Source: Emiliania huxleyi CCMP1516 (lineage: Eukaryota > Haptophyta > Isochrysidales > Noelaerhabdaceae). Taken from it: a stretch of DNA of 64,000 bases. Location of the stretch: positions 248,918 to 312,917 of the forward strand of contig NW_005200011.1 of assembly GCF_000372725.1 (NCBI RefSeq). Direction: 5' to 3'. The position numbers and the translations under genes were made by a program. Shown piece after piece: positions 44,491 to 55,690 of the stretch. Below the pieces are notes generated by a model. It did no database searches. It saw only the letters and a program-made list of their open reading frames with translations, and was not told the DNA's origin. Every line of letters starts with the position of its first letter. Within the stretch, counting starts at the first letter, position 1.

Positions 44491-46418
44491 ATGCGCCTGG
44501 TGGCGGTGTCGTCCCTGATCGCTGCTGCATCCGCCGGGGAGCCGCCGCACGGCACGCCCGGTCCGCGGCGACGGCTGCAGGAGAAGGGACTACGCGTGTG
44601 CATACAAAAGATGATTTACGACGGTTATCAGGGGGGGAATGCAGGCGAGCCTAAGGGGTTTAAACCCGATCAAAAAAAACAGTGGAAGAGCTTTGAGGCG
44701 AACAGGTGGGCCAACGACGATGGTTTCTCGGAGCCACCACAACCAGATGAACACCTTTCACAGTATGCGCAGTGCCAAGTCCGTGATATCGAAGCCGGGA
44801 AGTGCAGCGAGGATACCACCCCTGATAGGGATTGCAAGGATGGCAAACCGGGCAACCCAAACCCGGATGTGGCACGCGTCGTCGCGTTTCTCAACGTAAC
44901 GTTCTCCGGGACGCCAACTTTTATGGAGGACAATTTGGTCGACAAAAAGGTGCTCGTAAAACAATTTCAGTTTGGATTGACCGACGCCAGCGATCAACCT
45001 GCCATCTTGCCCGAAATGGTCAAAAACCCTGGCTCCCAAGACTCTATCCAAGCTCAGCTGAAGGAATGCGGTTTCCTGAAACTGGGAGACTTTGGGTACA
45101 TCCGGCCCTCTGGAGGCCAGTCCTCCTCGCCGACAGTCGACAACGGCGCGGAATTGTATGAGCTCATACCAGGAACCCAGATCACCAAAGGCAAGATGGT
45201 GGCATCAACGAAGTTTGACGAAGCCGCCCGAAACTGCAATAATCCCCAGCAGTGTGAAGCAAGCTCGCCACCAGAAGGAGAGAACTTTCTACTTAATTCA
45301 GTATGCAATTACAACGCACAAGGCGGTTGTTTTGGCTTCGCGCTCCCTGTTTCGTTCTACATCCCCTTGAACGCCTCCTTCCCCAAAGCTCTGCAGATGC
45401 CTGAAAGGCCGTACGTCATATTCTTCAACGAGAATGGGAAAGCCATTAACCAAGCCGTCACTTTTGACAAAACCCACTTTGACTATGTGACGGACCCAGC
45501 GGGCGAGTGCTTTGAAGATCCCAACGGCGGCGCGCAGCAGGACCCGCACCTTCACTTTGCGCACGGCGGCCGCGCCGACTTTCGCGGCCAACACGGCGCC
45601 TACTACAACTTCTTCTCCGCGCCCGGACTCGCCGTCAATGTCAAGACGGAGGAGCGGACCGGCGGGCTGCCCGACGGGCCGAGTCGCCTCGTCACGCGTG
45701 TCGCTGTGAACAGGACGCCACCTTCATGCTGCACAACGGCAAGCTCACGGTGGACGGCTCCTTCATCACCGAGGCGCACCTCGTCGCGCGCGTGGGTGGC
45801 GCGAAGCGCAAGTGGGCCAACCTCTCCTTCTGGGCCTCGGAGCTCAACCGCGAGAACTGGGGCTGGCGCGTTGTGAACGGCAGCTGCGGCGGCCACGCCT
45901 TCAATCTGGGCAAGGGCGGGTCCCGCCAGTGCGAGGAGCTCCGCATGGCGGTGGATATGGCGAGTGCCACCTTCTCCCTCCGCAACTGGACGCTGCTCGT
46001 CCGCGGCGAACACTTTCGACCGGCGGGCGGCGCCCACGAGCCACGTCCACGCATCTGACAAACCGCACACCGACGCGTAGGCAATAACGTCTTCGACCGG
46101 CTCTCAGGCCCGGAGCACCGCCTCGACCTCACATTCAGCAGCCGGGGCGACGCGGCTGGGCGAGACTTGCCGCATGGCATTATCGGCCAGTCGTTCTCCT
46201 CTACGGCGCCGCGCTACGGCATGACAGACGAGTACCCCGACGAGGGGCGCTTCAAGACAAGTGCCATGGCGGAGGGAGCCATCGAGGGCGAGGCGGCCAT
46301 GTACGAGATGGCGTGGCCGCACGCCACCGACTTCACATTCTCGCGCTTTGAGGCGCTTGGGAGGGCGGAGACAGCCACCGAGCTCGCGGCGGCACGCGAC
46401 GCCACGTCCGCCAACTGA
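44491..46418 (+). CDS. Secreted protein of unknown family, three exons
   Basis: The signal peptide MRLVAVSSLIAAASA opens a 596-residue model: exons 44491-45651, 45714-46005 and 46081-46418. The first 330 residues include NPDVARVVAFLNVTFSGTP and CNYNAQGGCFGFALPVSFYI. The rest includes QDPHLHFAHGGRADFRGQHG, LTVDGSFITEAHLVARVGGA, NRENWGWRVVNGSCGG and SGPEHRLDLTFSSRG, LPHGIIGQSFSSTAPRYGM. Intron 1 (62 bp) fits only with a GA-AG boundary after VKTE, or else is a frameshift; intron 2 (75 bp, GC-AG) joins LLVRG to NNVFDRLSG. The 5' two thirds of exon 1 are clearly less GC-rich than the 3' part, suggesting a fusion of modules of different origin. An adhesion or extracellular-matrix role is a guess. 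Confidence 0.6.
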
Positions 46419-47542
46419 ACTGCGCGCACTGATGAGCGCATCACGATGCGCGCGGCGGGGCGAGAGGGCGGGTAGGGAAAACTGACTAGGGCGCTGGTGT
46501 GTCGCCCTCGCGGGGCGGTCCCTGGGGCGCCCACGGGGCCGATCGGCCCCTGCCGCGCTGCCTGTACGGCAACTAACTGAGCGTTCCGAGTCATGCGCAC
46601 ACCAGTCATATGACCCACAGAGCTTTTGGGGCTCTTACACCTATTCTGTTGAGCCGCCGGTGGCTGTGTTGAGCCGGGCGACAATCAATCTCATGGCGCG
46701 CTGTGTGGGTACACAGTATATATATTCATCTCGATTCTGAAATATTCATGAGAGATAAGACTCGCGGATGTCTTAGAGAGATGAGACTCTACTGCGCTGT
46801 ACTGGGCTGGGTTTTTAGGCATTGTGGGGTTGGCACTCCCATCGACCCTCATGACCTCCTGCGGTCTCTGAGATGGACACCAGTGGGTGTGGGACCACAG
46901 CCAGGATACACTCGAAGGCTGGGTAAGCAGTAGAGGTCGATACTCGACGCGTCCCACATGGTCTGTGTCGCTGTCGGCACGCTGTCGACAGGACGTTGAG
47001 CGACACCGGTGGCAGTGCCACCCAGGAGTGGTCGGGCAGTCTCCCGTCATGAGAGAGTCACCATGTGATCCGTATGATGATTCCTGACAACCGCCTCAGT
47101 CAACTTTCGTCACAGTTCCCGCTCTGAGAGGAGCTGCGGGTCAGTTCGACAGCTGGAGCTGTGTCGCCGGCGTGCGGCGGCCTGCCTCCGGAGGTGCCTC
47201 TGAGGTGGACATTTTTGGTCACCGGGAGAGAGCGCGTTCGAATTTTCACTCCGGAACTTCAACTTCACACGCGCACCGGCCAGGGCTACAATAGTGCCAG
47301 TGAGGCGGAGGCGCGAGTCAGAAGGCCGCGACCGTGATTTGGTCCCCTCATTTCCTACAATCGCTGTGAACCCAGCCACGTATCTGACTCGCGCCCCTGG
47401 GCCTGCGCCTGGCCCCTCGCACCACAGGTGCACCACAGAGATGGTGTGTGCTGTGGTTCTTACTTTGTGTGCGAAGTGAGGACGAGGAACGTACTCTAGT
47501 ACACTAGTCGCTCCAACAACAACTCATGTTACATCTTCATGA
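46419..47542. other. Intergenic, no supported gene
   Basis: Separates two convergent genes; no repeat matching others in the window and no motif-bearing frame. Confidence 0.5.
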
Positions 47543-47599
47543 TCATGCGCCATGTCCACGTGCGCCGCCCTCGCCCTTGTCTTCGTCGCCCTCGTCAGC

Positions 47600-47631
<32 letters not shown>

Positions 47632-50417
47632 CCTCGTCCTCGTCAGCCTCCTCCTCCGCCCCCGTCCCGCCCTCTGCCGCAACCGCCCCACCCCTCAGCG
47701 CCTCTTCCACCCACGGGGCCACTGGCGAGGCGAGGGGAGAAGCCGCCCCCGGCGAGGGCCCGGCGGGGCTAGCCGCACCTCCACTCGCCGCCCTTTCCGC
47801 CGCCGCGCCGCCCCGCCCCGCGGCTGCCGCCGCCTCGCCCGCCGCGGCGTCGGCAGGTGCGGGCGTGAGGAGAGGCAGCAGCCGCTTTGCAATCAGCTCG
47901 TCTGTCTGGCTCAGCCACTCGGAGAGAGTGCGGCCCTGCGAGGCGCGCGCGCCCTCGCGCGCCGCGTGGCCGGCGTCCCACTCGGCGAGGCTCTCGAGCC
48001 GCCCCTGCCATCTGCACGGGCCGCGGCGGGAAGGGGCGGGAGGGGCCGTATAGTAAGGAGCGTCGCAGACTGTCCGACTTGAGGCGGCGGCGGCGGCGGC
48101 AGGGGGGCGGTGGCGGCAACGGGGCGGTGGCAGTAGCAATGGCGGCGGGGCGTACCCGCTCGGAAGTGTGCCGGCACGCCCAACGCGCAGCAGCCGGCGG
48201 TAGCGGCGCGTGCGGGGCGAAGTGACGGCAGCAAAGTGCTTCAGGTAGAAGCGCAGATTGTACTCCTGCTCAAGGTGGCCGCGCGGGCAAAACAGGTAGA
48301 CCGGCTTGCCGACTGCAAGGGCCTGCGTGACCACGCCTCGGCTGGGAGTGGCGATGAGGCCGCGGGAGCGAGCCAGGTAGTGCGCGAATCGAGGGGAGGC
48401 TGGCTGCACGGTCACGTGCGGGTAGCGCTTGTACTTTGAGGTGTAGTAGGCCAGCCGCTTCTCCTGCAGGCGGCGGTGGAGGGGATGGGAGGGGGTGATG
48501 CGGGGGGTGGCGAAGGGTGTGCGAGCAATCCGCGTCTCCTTGACGAAGAGGAGGACCCTCCGTCCCGCAAGCTTGGACTTGAGCGGAGAGAGCACCTGCG
48601 GGAGGAAGGACTGGCTGTGTGGGCGGAGAGAGGGCCTGCGAAACCGCCGTGTAGCTCCTCCATGGATTGAATGATTGGCTGTGGGCGGAGAGAAGGCCTG
48701 CGGAACCGTCGTGTAGGCCACGTAGAAACCACCGTCGTCGAGGAGGAGCGGCGCCGCGGGCGGCAGCGACACGATCTGCGGGATGGCGCCCTCCATCGGG
48801 AGGACCGAGAGGGGCACGAGCGTGCCGCGCGGCCCGACGCAGAGCTGGTGCAAGCCTCGCATGAGCAAGCCCCGCTCGTCGCCAGAGCTGTCGCGGTAGA
48901 TTTGGCCTTGGGAGGCGACAGCGATGAGCCTCGTCGGCGCATTCATCACCTGCGGGCCATGGGCAAGGGGGGGGGGGGGGGGGGTCCAGGGGGGGGGGGC
49001 ATTGTCCCGGGAAAAGGCCCCCAATGCGTTGCCCCTTTATGATCCAGGGGACCGCCGGCTCCCCAAAAGAGAGGCAGTATTCGGGGGGGTACTTCTTTAA
49101 AAGGGGGGCAACCTTTCCCCAAAACTGGACGGAACCCGTACCCCCCTGGAGAGGCTCCGATGCCTCGGGACCCAAGGGGCATTTCAGGGTCTCAAAGGGG
49201 GATTCGAGGGTCTCAAAGGGGCTCCCACCCCCAAAGGACCGACCGTCCGGGGGGAAAAAGGGTGCCCTGGCCTGGGCGGCCCCCCCTCTTTTCGGGGTTC
49301 CCCCCGATCCCCCAATTTTTAAACCACTTGCCCTTGTCCTAATCCCCCCCCAAGGCCAAATCCACAAACCTGGGGGAAGGCGGGGCCTAAAAAGGGGGGA
49401 TTTTCCTTGGGAAAATTCCCTTGGGGGAAAAGGAGGGCGTGAGCCCCCCCACCCCAAAAGCGCGTTGCTGTGGCACTTCTCTCCCCCAGCGTGCGGGAAA
49501 CCATTCTTTAACCCCACCAGCTTTTAAGACGGGANNNNNNNNNNNNNNNNNNNNNNNNNNNNNNNNNNNNNNNNNNNNNNNNNNNNNNNNNNNNNNNNNN
49601 NNNNNNNNNNNNNNNNNNNNNNNNNNNNNNNNNNGGGGGGGGGGCATGGTCGCGGGAAATGGCGCGCAGTGCGTTGCACGTTGATGATCGAGGCGACGGC
49701 AGGCTCCCAGAAGGAGAGGCAGTATGCGGGGCGGTACTGCTTGAAGAGGGCGGCAACCTTGCGCGAGAGCTGGACGGAGCGCGTACCCGCCTGGAGAGGC
49801 TCGGATGCGTCGGGACGCAGGCGGCATTCGAGGCTCTCAAAGCGGCATTCGAGGCTCTCAAAGGGGCTCCGACGCGCAAGGGACGGACGGTCGGGGGGGA
49901 AGAGGGGTGCCGTGGCGTGGGCGGCGCGCCGTCTTTGCGGCGTTCCACACGATCGCCGAGTTTTTAAACGACTTGCCATTGTCATAGTCCACCTCAAAGT
50001 CGAGATCGACAAACCTGGAGGAGGGCGGGGCGTAGAGAGGGTGGATGTGCCTGGGGAAAATGCGCTTGGGGGAAAGGGAGGGCGTGAGCCCGCCAACCCA
50101 AGATGCGCGTTGCTGTGGCACTGCTCTCACCGAGCGTGCGGGAAGCGATGCTTGAGCGCGACGAGCTTGTAGGACGGGACCTTCTTCTCCTTGGCGAGCG
50201 CGATGACTGGGAAGTCGACGCCCGCCTCCTCGAGGACGGCAAGCACCCTCTCCATCTGGTGCAAGTGGCCCAGACCGTTAGTGCAGCACGTCACGAGCAC
50301 TGAGCCTTGCTGCGGCTCAAAGCGGCGGTAGCCCATCAGCTTGAGAAGCGGGTAGAACTGCGCGCGCAGGGCGACGAAGAGGAGTCCGAGGAGGAGGCGC
50401 ACGAGGAGCTCGGGCAT
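47543..50417 (-). CDS. MurG-like (GT28-type) glycosyltransferase, multi-exon, spans an assembly gap
   Basis: Exon 1 (50417-50131) starts with a membrane-anchoring MPELLVRLLLGLLFVALRA and the nucleotide-sugar GT N-loop VLVTCCTNGLGHLHQMERVL. Exon 2 (50014-49930) holds DLDFEVDYDNGKSFKNSAIV; exon 3 (49790-49668) KQYRPAYCLSFWEPAVASII. After the gap, exon 4 (48949-48698) reads NAPTRLIAVASQGQIYRD and LLLDDGGFYVAYTTVPQ. Exon 5 (from 48595) has LAGRRVLLFVKETRI. A last long exon has YPHVTVQPASPRFAHYL and GLIATPSRGVVTQALAVGKP with PRGHLEQEYN, the C-lobe donor-binding block. It ends in an acidic Glu/Asp tail. Introns 2, 3 and those after exons 4 and 5 use GC donors; all phases agree. Likely transfers a sugar to a lipid or glycan acceptor at the ER or Golgi; acceptor unknown. 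Confidence 0.75.
48596..48697 (-). other. Intron made largely of a duplicated splice-site segment
   Basis: Within the glycosyltransferase gene, TTCCGCAGGCCTTCTCTCCG and TTTCGCAGGCCCTCTCTCCG are two copies of a block of about 45 bp, about 62 bp apart. The first contains the exon 4 donor (CAG|GC), and the final CCCGCAG is the acceptor. The 102-bp intron is a multiple of three and open. Confidence 0.55.
48965..49534. other. Low-quality duplicate of the sequence right of the gap
   Basis: This segment aligns along its length with 49635-50160 (e.g. GCAGTATTCGGGGGGGTACT versus GCAGTATGCGGGGCGGTACT; GATTCGAGGGTCTCAAAGGG versus CATTCGAGGCTCTCAAAGCG). Nearly all differences turn a mixed base into its neighbour, making homopolymers, as in a poor end-of-read consensus. 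It should not be annotated as separate sequence. Confidence 0.85.
49535..49634. other. Assembly gap (100 N)
   Basis: Exactly one hundred N. Because both flanks are the same locus, the real gap is probably zero or negative in size. Confidence 0.99.
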
Positions 50418-50473
50418 GGTATGCTGATGCTGCGGGCGCCCTGCGGGTCAGTCTTGCCTTGTCGCCTGTGCAC

Positions 50474-50495
50474 GGTACTTAATATATTAAGTACC
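50474..50495. other. Perfect 22-bp AT-centred palindrome
   Basis: Half-site GGTACTTAATA, repeated inverted without a spacer. It lies about 60 bp upstream of the glycosyltransferase start, so it could be a binding site or a footprint of an excised element. Confidence 0.8.
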
Positions 50496-50736
50496 GCAAG
50501 CACCTCCACCCCCTCCTCGGCCCACCGTAAGAGGACGCGCAGTGTGCGTTCTTTCATTGTACCCGCGTGTGTGTCAGCAAGAGTCGTGGCTTGGTGGATC
50601 GCGTTGACGTAGTTTCGTGTCGCCAGAGTGTTTAGTGTCGGGCCGAGTAATTCGAGTACACGCCGGGGGATCGGCCGAGTGCTCAGTGTCATCTCAACTC
50701 GTCGCGTCCGAGGCTGCCTCAGAAGCTCTCTTCACG

Positions 50737-50835
50737 TAAACGCACTTCACTCTTCACAGCCTTGTTGACAAGAAAATACGTCCTATGGGGCTATGCGTAA
50801 CGCATGCGCTAAAATGAAGGCGGGCATCGTGGTTG
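50737..50835 (+). repeat. 99-bp direct repeat, left copy
   Basis: Starts TAAACGCACTTCACTCTTCA and ends GGGCATCGTGGTTG. Identical by eye to 55023-55121, 4286 bp away. Confidence 0.9.
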
Positions 50836-51583
50836 AAAAAAGAATTTCTCATCGAACTGCTCCAAGGTGTGCTCCTCTCCTTAAAATCCCTGTGTGGTGG
50901 CGGCGTGCCGTTCTCCCATCCCTCCCTTGGTTGCCTGTTTTCTTTCTTTCTTTCTTTCTGCTCCAAGGGCGGGGTGCGCACTGTCCCTCTGTGTTCGTGC
51001 GTCGCCCATCTCTCCTGGAGATGTCTGCTCTATTTATTTATTTATGCTCCAAGGGTGGGCGCACGCCGTCTTGGATGTGCATATTTCTGCGCGAAGAGGG
51101 CAAGAGTCGTGGCTGCGTGTTGCAATCAAACTTCCTGTCGTCTGTTGTTTGTTGTGCCCTTGTTTGTACTCCTTGGCACCGTGGAGTGCTGGGGGGGGCG
51201 ACAGGGAGGATGTGGCCTTGAGTTATGTGTGCGCCAACTCAGGGTGTGTGGCAGCCAACTGTGAAATGTCCTGTTCCACAGCTCTCATGCACTAGGCTCA
51301 TGGATGCAGTCATAATATGTAGGCCTTCTCTCCTGAAGTTTGGAGCATGCCGGCAGCTCTGAATCATGGTTGGACGTCGCGCCTAAGCTGCGCGAGGGCG
51401 GCGAGGCACTTAGCTCCGTGCAACACTGGGCACGGGGCGGGCGCGCACTGCAACGGAAGAGCTACGCTCAGAGAGGATGGATGGAATTTATTTAATCGTG
51501 GTGGTGTGAGCGAGCCCGGCCTCGCGCCGACCTCGCCCACGCCACCAGATGGTGATGATCTTGTTCTCCTGTATGCGAGACAC

Positions 51584-53415
51584 CTAGCTAGACGGGCCTG
51601 CGCCGCTAGGGCCTGCGCCGCTAGGGCCCGCGCCTCCCGAGACCTGTGGCACTGCTGGCTCGCGAGCGCGCCCGCGCTTCTGCAGTGCCAGGACTTTGGA
51701 CATCGGCGGCAGCTTCGCGCGTACCTGTGGGGGGGAGGCGTCGACGACTGCCTGGGTGAGCACACGTCCGGGCTGACGCAGCAGAAAGTACTGCTTCTCG
51801 ACTCCAGGGTGCGCCACGAAGGCGTCCATGTTGAGGCACCAGAAGTGCAGCTGGCGGAGAGTCGTGACGCGTGTCAGAGCGACATACGCCTGGCCCGGCG
51901 CGAAGAACTCGCGGTTGAGAAGCACGTGCACGCTCCCGGTCATGGTCGATCCCTGAACGCGATGGACCGTGACGCAGTGGGCCGGGATAATCGGAAACTG
52001 GAGCCGTTTCGCGGTGCCCACTGTCTTGATGCCGTTGACGGTTTCCTCCTTCGGCACGACGCGCAGCGGTGGCTTCGAAGCCGAGTAGCTGTCCGGACGG
52101 AAGAAGACCAGCTTTACGCAGCCGCCTTGCACGTACACATCCTCGATCACGCCCACACAGCCGTTGACGAAGTCGTCCTTGACCGACTTGTTATCGGTCA
52201 GGACGGCACGCATGCCCTTGTAAGAAGCCGCTGGTCGAACTCGCGCTCCAGGCACGTCAGAGTCGATTTCACGAGCGGATTCGACATGCTGAGCAGGCGG
52301 AGCGCTCGCCGCATCCTCGCATCTGAGCCCTGGCCCAGAGTACGCCTTGAAGGAGGCGTCGAACATCTGCAGAGGCAAGGGCGACGAGGCAGGGATGAGG
52401 AGTGTGGCGAGGGCGGAGCTAGTGGAGGCGGCGCGGCGGTCGGGTAGCTGTGCGGCGGCGGCACCTTGAGCACGGCGAGGGACATGCGCTCGGGCATGGT
52501 GAGCGCGGCGAGCTCCGGCCGCTGCTCCTCACCGATGCCGATCGAGGTGTACCCCCGCGCCGAGTGCCCGTCGAAGAGGTCGTAGTCCTTGTACTTGCAC
52601 TGCTCGTACTTGCTCACGCCGTTCACCTTGTATTCGCACTTGGCCTTGCACGTCGTGCACGCGTAGACCTCGCAGCCAGCAAGGACAGCGGAATCATCAC
52701 GACGGCAGAGGAAGACCCGGTCCATCGCCTCCTGTTCCTCCAGGCCGCCATCCACCAGCTCGGAGATCAGCTTGTCGATGTAGTGGTTGAAGACTCTGTA
52801 CGCACGGCAGCCGCTACGCTGTCTGATGTCTTTCACCCGGATGATGTCGCCGCTCGAGGGGTAGTTCAGCATGCCGCACCTGTGGGCCGGGCATCATGTA
52901 AGTCGATTGTATGGTTGGGGTGGGCGGCGCTGCGGCGCGCGCGAGTGAACGGGTCGGTGTGTGGCGCACTGGAAGCAGCAGCGAAGCGGGAGCTCGTTCA
53001 TCTTCGCGAGTGAGCGCTGAAGCTGGCGCTGTTGCGCGTCGTCGATGGACTCGAGGCGCGAGCCGGGCGTGAAGCTGCTGGCGGAGGTCATGTGCGCGTC
53101 GAGGTCGGTCGCCATCCGGTTGTGCTCCTCGGCGTCCGGACGTGGGTTGTACGCAGCCCTTGACGCGTCTGCGCGAGCGGCACGTAGGGGCTGGCCTCCT
53201 GCACGGTTAACGAGTCGGGAGGGTCGTCCGCGGGCGGCAGCAGCTTGAAGAGGACGTCCTTGTGCGGCACGTTGGTGATGAGGATCTTCGACGTCGAGTT
53301 GAAGAGGTCGGCCAAGCGCGCCGTCTCGCTCTCGGACACGTACTGCAGCGCCGCCGGCGACTCGACCGTCTGCTCGGCGTAGACGAGGTAGAGGGACGCG
53401 GTCTCCGGCTCCTTG
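51584..53415 (-). pseudogene. PIF1-type helicase of a Helitron-like element, decayed
   Basis: At 52378-51584 the frame shows MRAVLTDNKSVKDDFVNGCV, LQFPIIPAHCVTVHRVQGST and FFAPGQAYVALTRVTTLRQL, the last motifs of PIF1 helicases (HxxQG and GQAYVALTR). Upstream pieces in other frames are LNYPSSGDIIRVKDIRQRSG, CEVYACTTCKAKCEYKVNG and LAALTMPERMSLAVLKV (52872-52450), and NPRPDAEEHNRMATDLDAHM (about 53150). Walker A and B and any Rep domain are absent between them, so internal deletion has occurred. Ends in a Gly/Pro/Ser repeat (GAGPSGAGPS). Confidence 0.7.
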
Positions 53416-53515
53416 CACGCTCCTCGTCGAATGGCGTCCTCGTCGAACGGCTTGAAGCTGTGGGTCACGGGCCGGGGCGGGATGAGAGAGACGGCGAGGG
53501 GCGGCTCGGGTAGGA

Positions 53516-54949
53516 CTATGGCTGGCACCTGTCGAGCCACGCGCTCACGTTGGAGAGGAGGTCGGCGATCGAGGTGCCACTCTGGACGTCGAGCACGTTG
53601 TACGTTGTGTGCCTCAGCCTGGCCAGATCCGAGTTTGCGTCGAGGAGGAAGAAGCGGGTGTCGTTGATGCGGAGATGCCACTTCTCCGGGATCCGCACCT
53701 GCCTCGCCGAGGGCCCGTATTGCGCCGCGGTCGGGACGCGCCCGTGGTCGATCCGCTTGCCGTCCCGCTGCTGCAGCGGGACGACCGAGCCCTCCTCAAT
53801 GCGCATCGGCGGCACCGTGTGGTTCGCGGCGAGCCCAGAGAGCGGGAGCCGCTGGAGCGGGACTCTGCCAGCGGCGCGCCGCAGCGCCTGCTTGCCGGCG
53901 TCGTCGAGGTTCTCGTCGTCGGCGATCGCAGCGCGCGCCGCCTTGGCCACGGCGGCATCGTTCTGCTGCGGCCCGCTCGGCCGTGTTTGCGGGTTGCAGC
54001 ATCGCTCCGCCAGCTCGAGCCAGCGCGACGTCTGGAGCTGCTTTTGGCGAGATGGCAGCGCCCGCTCAGCGACGTGGGCAGGGAGCCGCGAGCGCAGCTG
54101 GTTAAGACGCCGCTTCATCGCGGTCTCGCTCCGTGGACCCGAGACCGACATGATCATCGCCGACTTGAGCGGAGCAGTGGGGACCTCCAGCGAGACCCAG
54201 AAGGCGTGGAGCAGCTGCCGGTCCTCTTGCTCCGTCCACGGCTCGGCGCTGCCCCTCCTGCTCCGGTCGCATGTTGAGAGGTACTGGTTGATAGCAGTCG
54301 AGACGTCGTCGTCTGTATCGGCCGGCGAGTCGTCGACACCGTCTCCACGCTCCTCCATGCGCGCCTTCAGCGCCGCTGAGCGTTTGCTCTCGTCGGGGTC
54401 CGTGCACTCCATCACCGCAGTTCGCACGCGCTCAGGGCTGAGCTGCTCGGCGGTGACATTGCAGATGGCCTCGACGAGCTGAGACGGCATGCGCTCTCGC
54501 AGGTCCGACTTGAGCCGCGAGAAGTGCATCTTGCACGTGTCGGCTTTGCGTTTGCCCACGGTGACCTCGCTCTTTTTGCTGCGGTCCAGTGTTGCACGCC
54601 AGCGACGCATAATCAGCTCGAGCTCGTCGACAGCTTTCCAGCCATTGGTCGTGACGGCGCGCTGTCCCGGCGGAGGGTTGTGGCGAGCGCGGAGTGCGCC
54701 CACGAGCCCCTGCAGTGCAGCCTCCGGACTCACTTCCACGGATGAGCTGCACGCGTCCGACATTACGACGTCGGGGGCGGCGTTGGGGGTCGGGGTGGCG
54801 TCAGAATGTGGTTCGCATTCACCGCAGCCGCCGAGACCGTTGTCGGGAGTCGGGGCAGCGGGGTCGTGACTGCACGATCCGCGTGACCCCGCACATCCGC
54901 ACCTGTTCGCCCACTCTGGAGGGCGCAGTGGCGTCGGAGTTGCCGGCAT
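53516..54949 (-). CDS. SANT/Myb-like protein of the 4.3-kb helicase unit
   Basis: From the first ATG (54949) the open frame gives 477 residues: a Pro/Cys-rich start, WKAVDELELIMRRWRATLDR, then EPWTEQEDRQLLHAFWVSLE followed by a basic helix NQLRSRLPAHVAERALPSRQ, which looks like a SANT/Myb-type DNA-binding fold. It ends RHTTYNVLDVQSGTSIADLL and NVSAWLDRCQP. The adjoining downstream frame (LYLVYAEQTVESPAALQYVS, DLFNSTSKILITNVPHKDVL) may be its next exon. It lies on the same strand as the helicase pieces and inside the same 99-bp repeats, so I treat it as element-encoded. Confidence 0.5.
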   Translation of the reverse strand: MPATPTPLRPPEWANRCGCAGSRGSCSHDPAAPTPDNGLGGCGECEPHSDATPTPNAAPDVVMSDACSSSVEVSPEAALQGLVGALRARHNPPPGQRAVTTNGWKAVDELELIMRRWRATLDRSKKSEVTVGKRKADTCKMHFSRLKSDLRERMPSQLVEAICNVTAEQLSPERVRTAVMECTDPDESKRSAALKARMEERGDGVDDSPADTDDDVSTAINQYLSTCDRSRRGSAEPWTEQEDRQLLHAFWVSLEVPTAPLKSAMIMSVSGPRSETAMKRRLNQLRSRLPAHVAERALPSRQKQLQTSRWLELAERCCNPQTRPSGPQQNDAAVAKAARAAIADDENLDDAGKQALRRAAGRVPLQRLPLSGLAANHTVPPMRIEEGSVVPLQQRDGKRIDHGRVPTAAQYGPSARQVRIPEKWHLRINDTRFFLLDANSDLARLRHTTYNVLDVQSGTSIADLLSNVSAWLDRCQP

Positions 54950-55022
54950 CCATGTGTCGGTCAGCAGGTCACATCTAGGGGTCCCTGAACGTTTCCGCAG
55001 GCGAAAGGACAAGACGAATTTT

Positions 55023-55121
55023 TAAACGCACTTCACTCTTCACAGCCTTGTTGACAAGAAAATACGTCCTATGGGGCTATGCGTAACGCATGCGCTAAAA
55101 TGAAGGCGGGCATCGTGGTTG
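55023..55121 (+). repeat. 99-bp direct repeat, right copy
   Basis: See the left copy at 50737-50835; same orientation. Confidence 0.9.
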
Positions 55122-55324
55122 GATGCCTGCTCAAGGTGGTCGACGAGCGCGAGTTTGGTGGCCACGGCCTCGAGTTGAGATGACCGAGGCTGCCTCCCCA
55201 GGCGGCGCGGACGAGATACCGCTTCACACCGACCGATACGCCGTACCGATACCGCTAGGCTCTCCGGCGCCCCGTACCGCTACCCTCCTGTAGCGAGAAA
55301 ACAGTTCGCCGTACCCGAGTCGCC

Positions 55325-55560
55325 TCTCTTGAGCACTTGTGACTTGACCCCGGATAGGGTCGATTCTGCATGGTACGGGACCCCCCGATCGTCTCGCCCT
55401 CCCTCACTGGAGTGTTCATGGGGGGGGGGGTCATAACAAACACGGTACAGGATCGAGGTGCACGCTGCCGAAGCAGTGTCGTCCCCCCTCTCCCCGACGG
55501 CGATGGCGGTGTGACCGATCGAGCTACAAGAGGAGCTTGGTCAGCAGGATCCGGGATAGT
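55325..55560 (-). repeat. tRNA-derived SINE-like repeat, long copy
   Basis: Reverse-strand copy holding both halves of the family in order, with the GTTATGACCCCCC tail next to CCATGAACACTCCAGTGAGG and the A-box-like TAGCTCGATCGG. Confidence 0.65.
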
Positions 55561-55690
55561 CTGGCGCACTACCTCACTGGGCCTGCGACCGCCGCGACAG
55601 CATCCCATCACCCCTCCGGGTTTGTGTGCTGTGTGGGGTCGAACCACTCCGGGATGGGCAAGCCCAGTCTTAATTCAGTTTGGAGACGGG

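Noticed and set aside
49024..49527. 167-residue plus frame, apparent paralogue of the frame at 49669
   Set aside because: Low-quality duplicate of the same locus and on the non-coding strand of the glycosyltransferase.
51347..52447. 366-residue plus-strand frame
   Set aside because: Antisense shadow of the PIF1-type helicase, whose motifs read cleanly on the minus strand.
53550..54482. 310-residue plus-strand frame
   Set aside because: Antisense to the SANT-like ORF; no motif and skewed composition.
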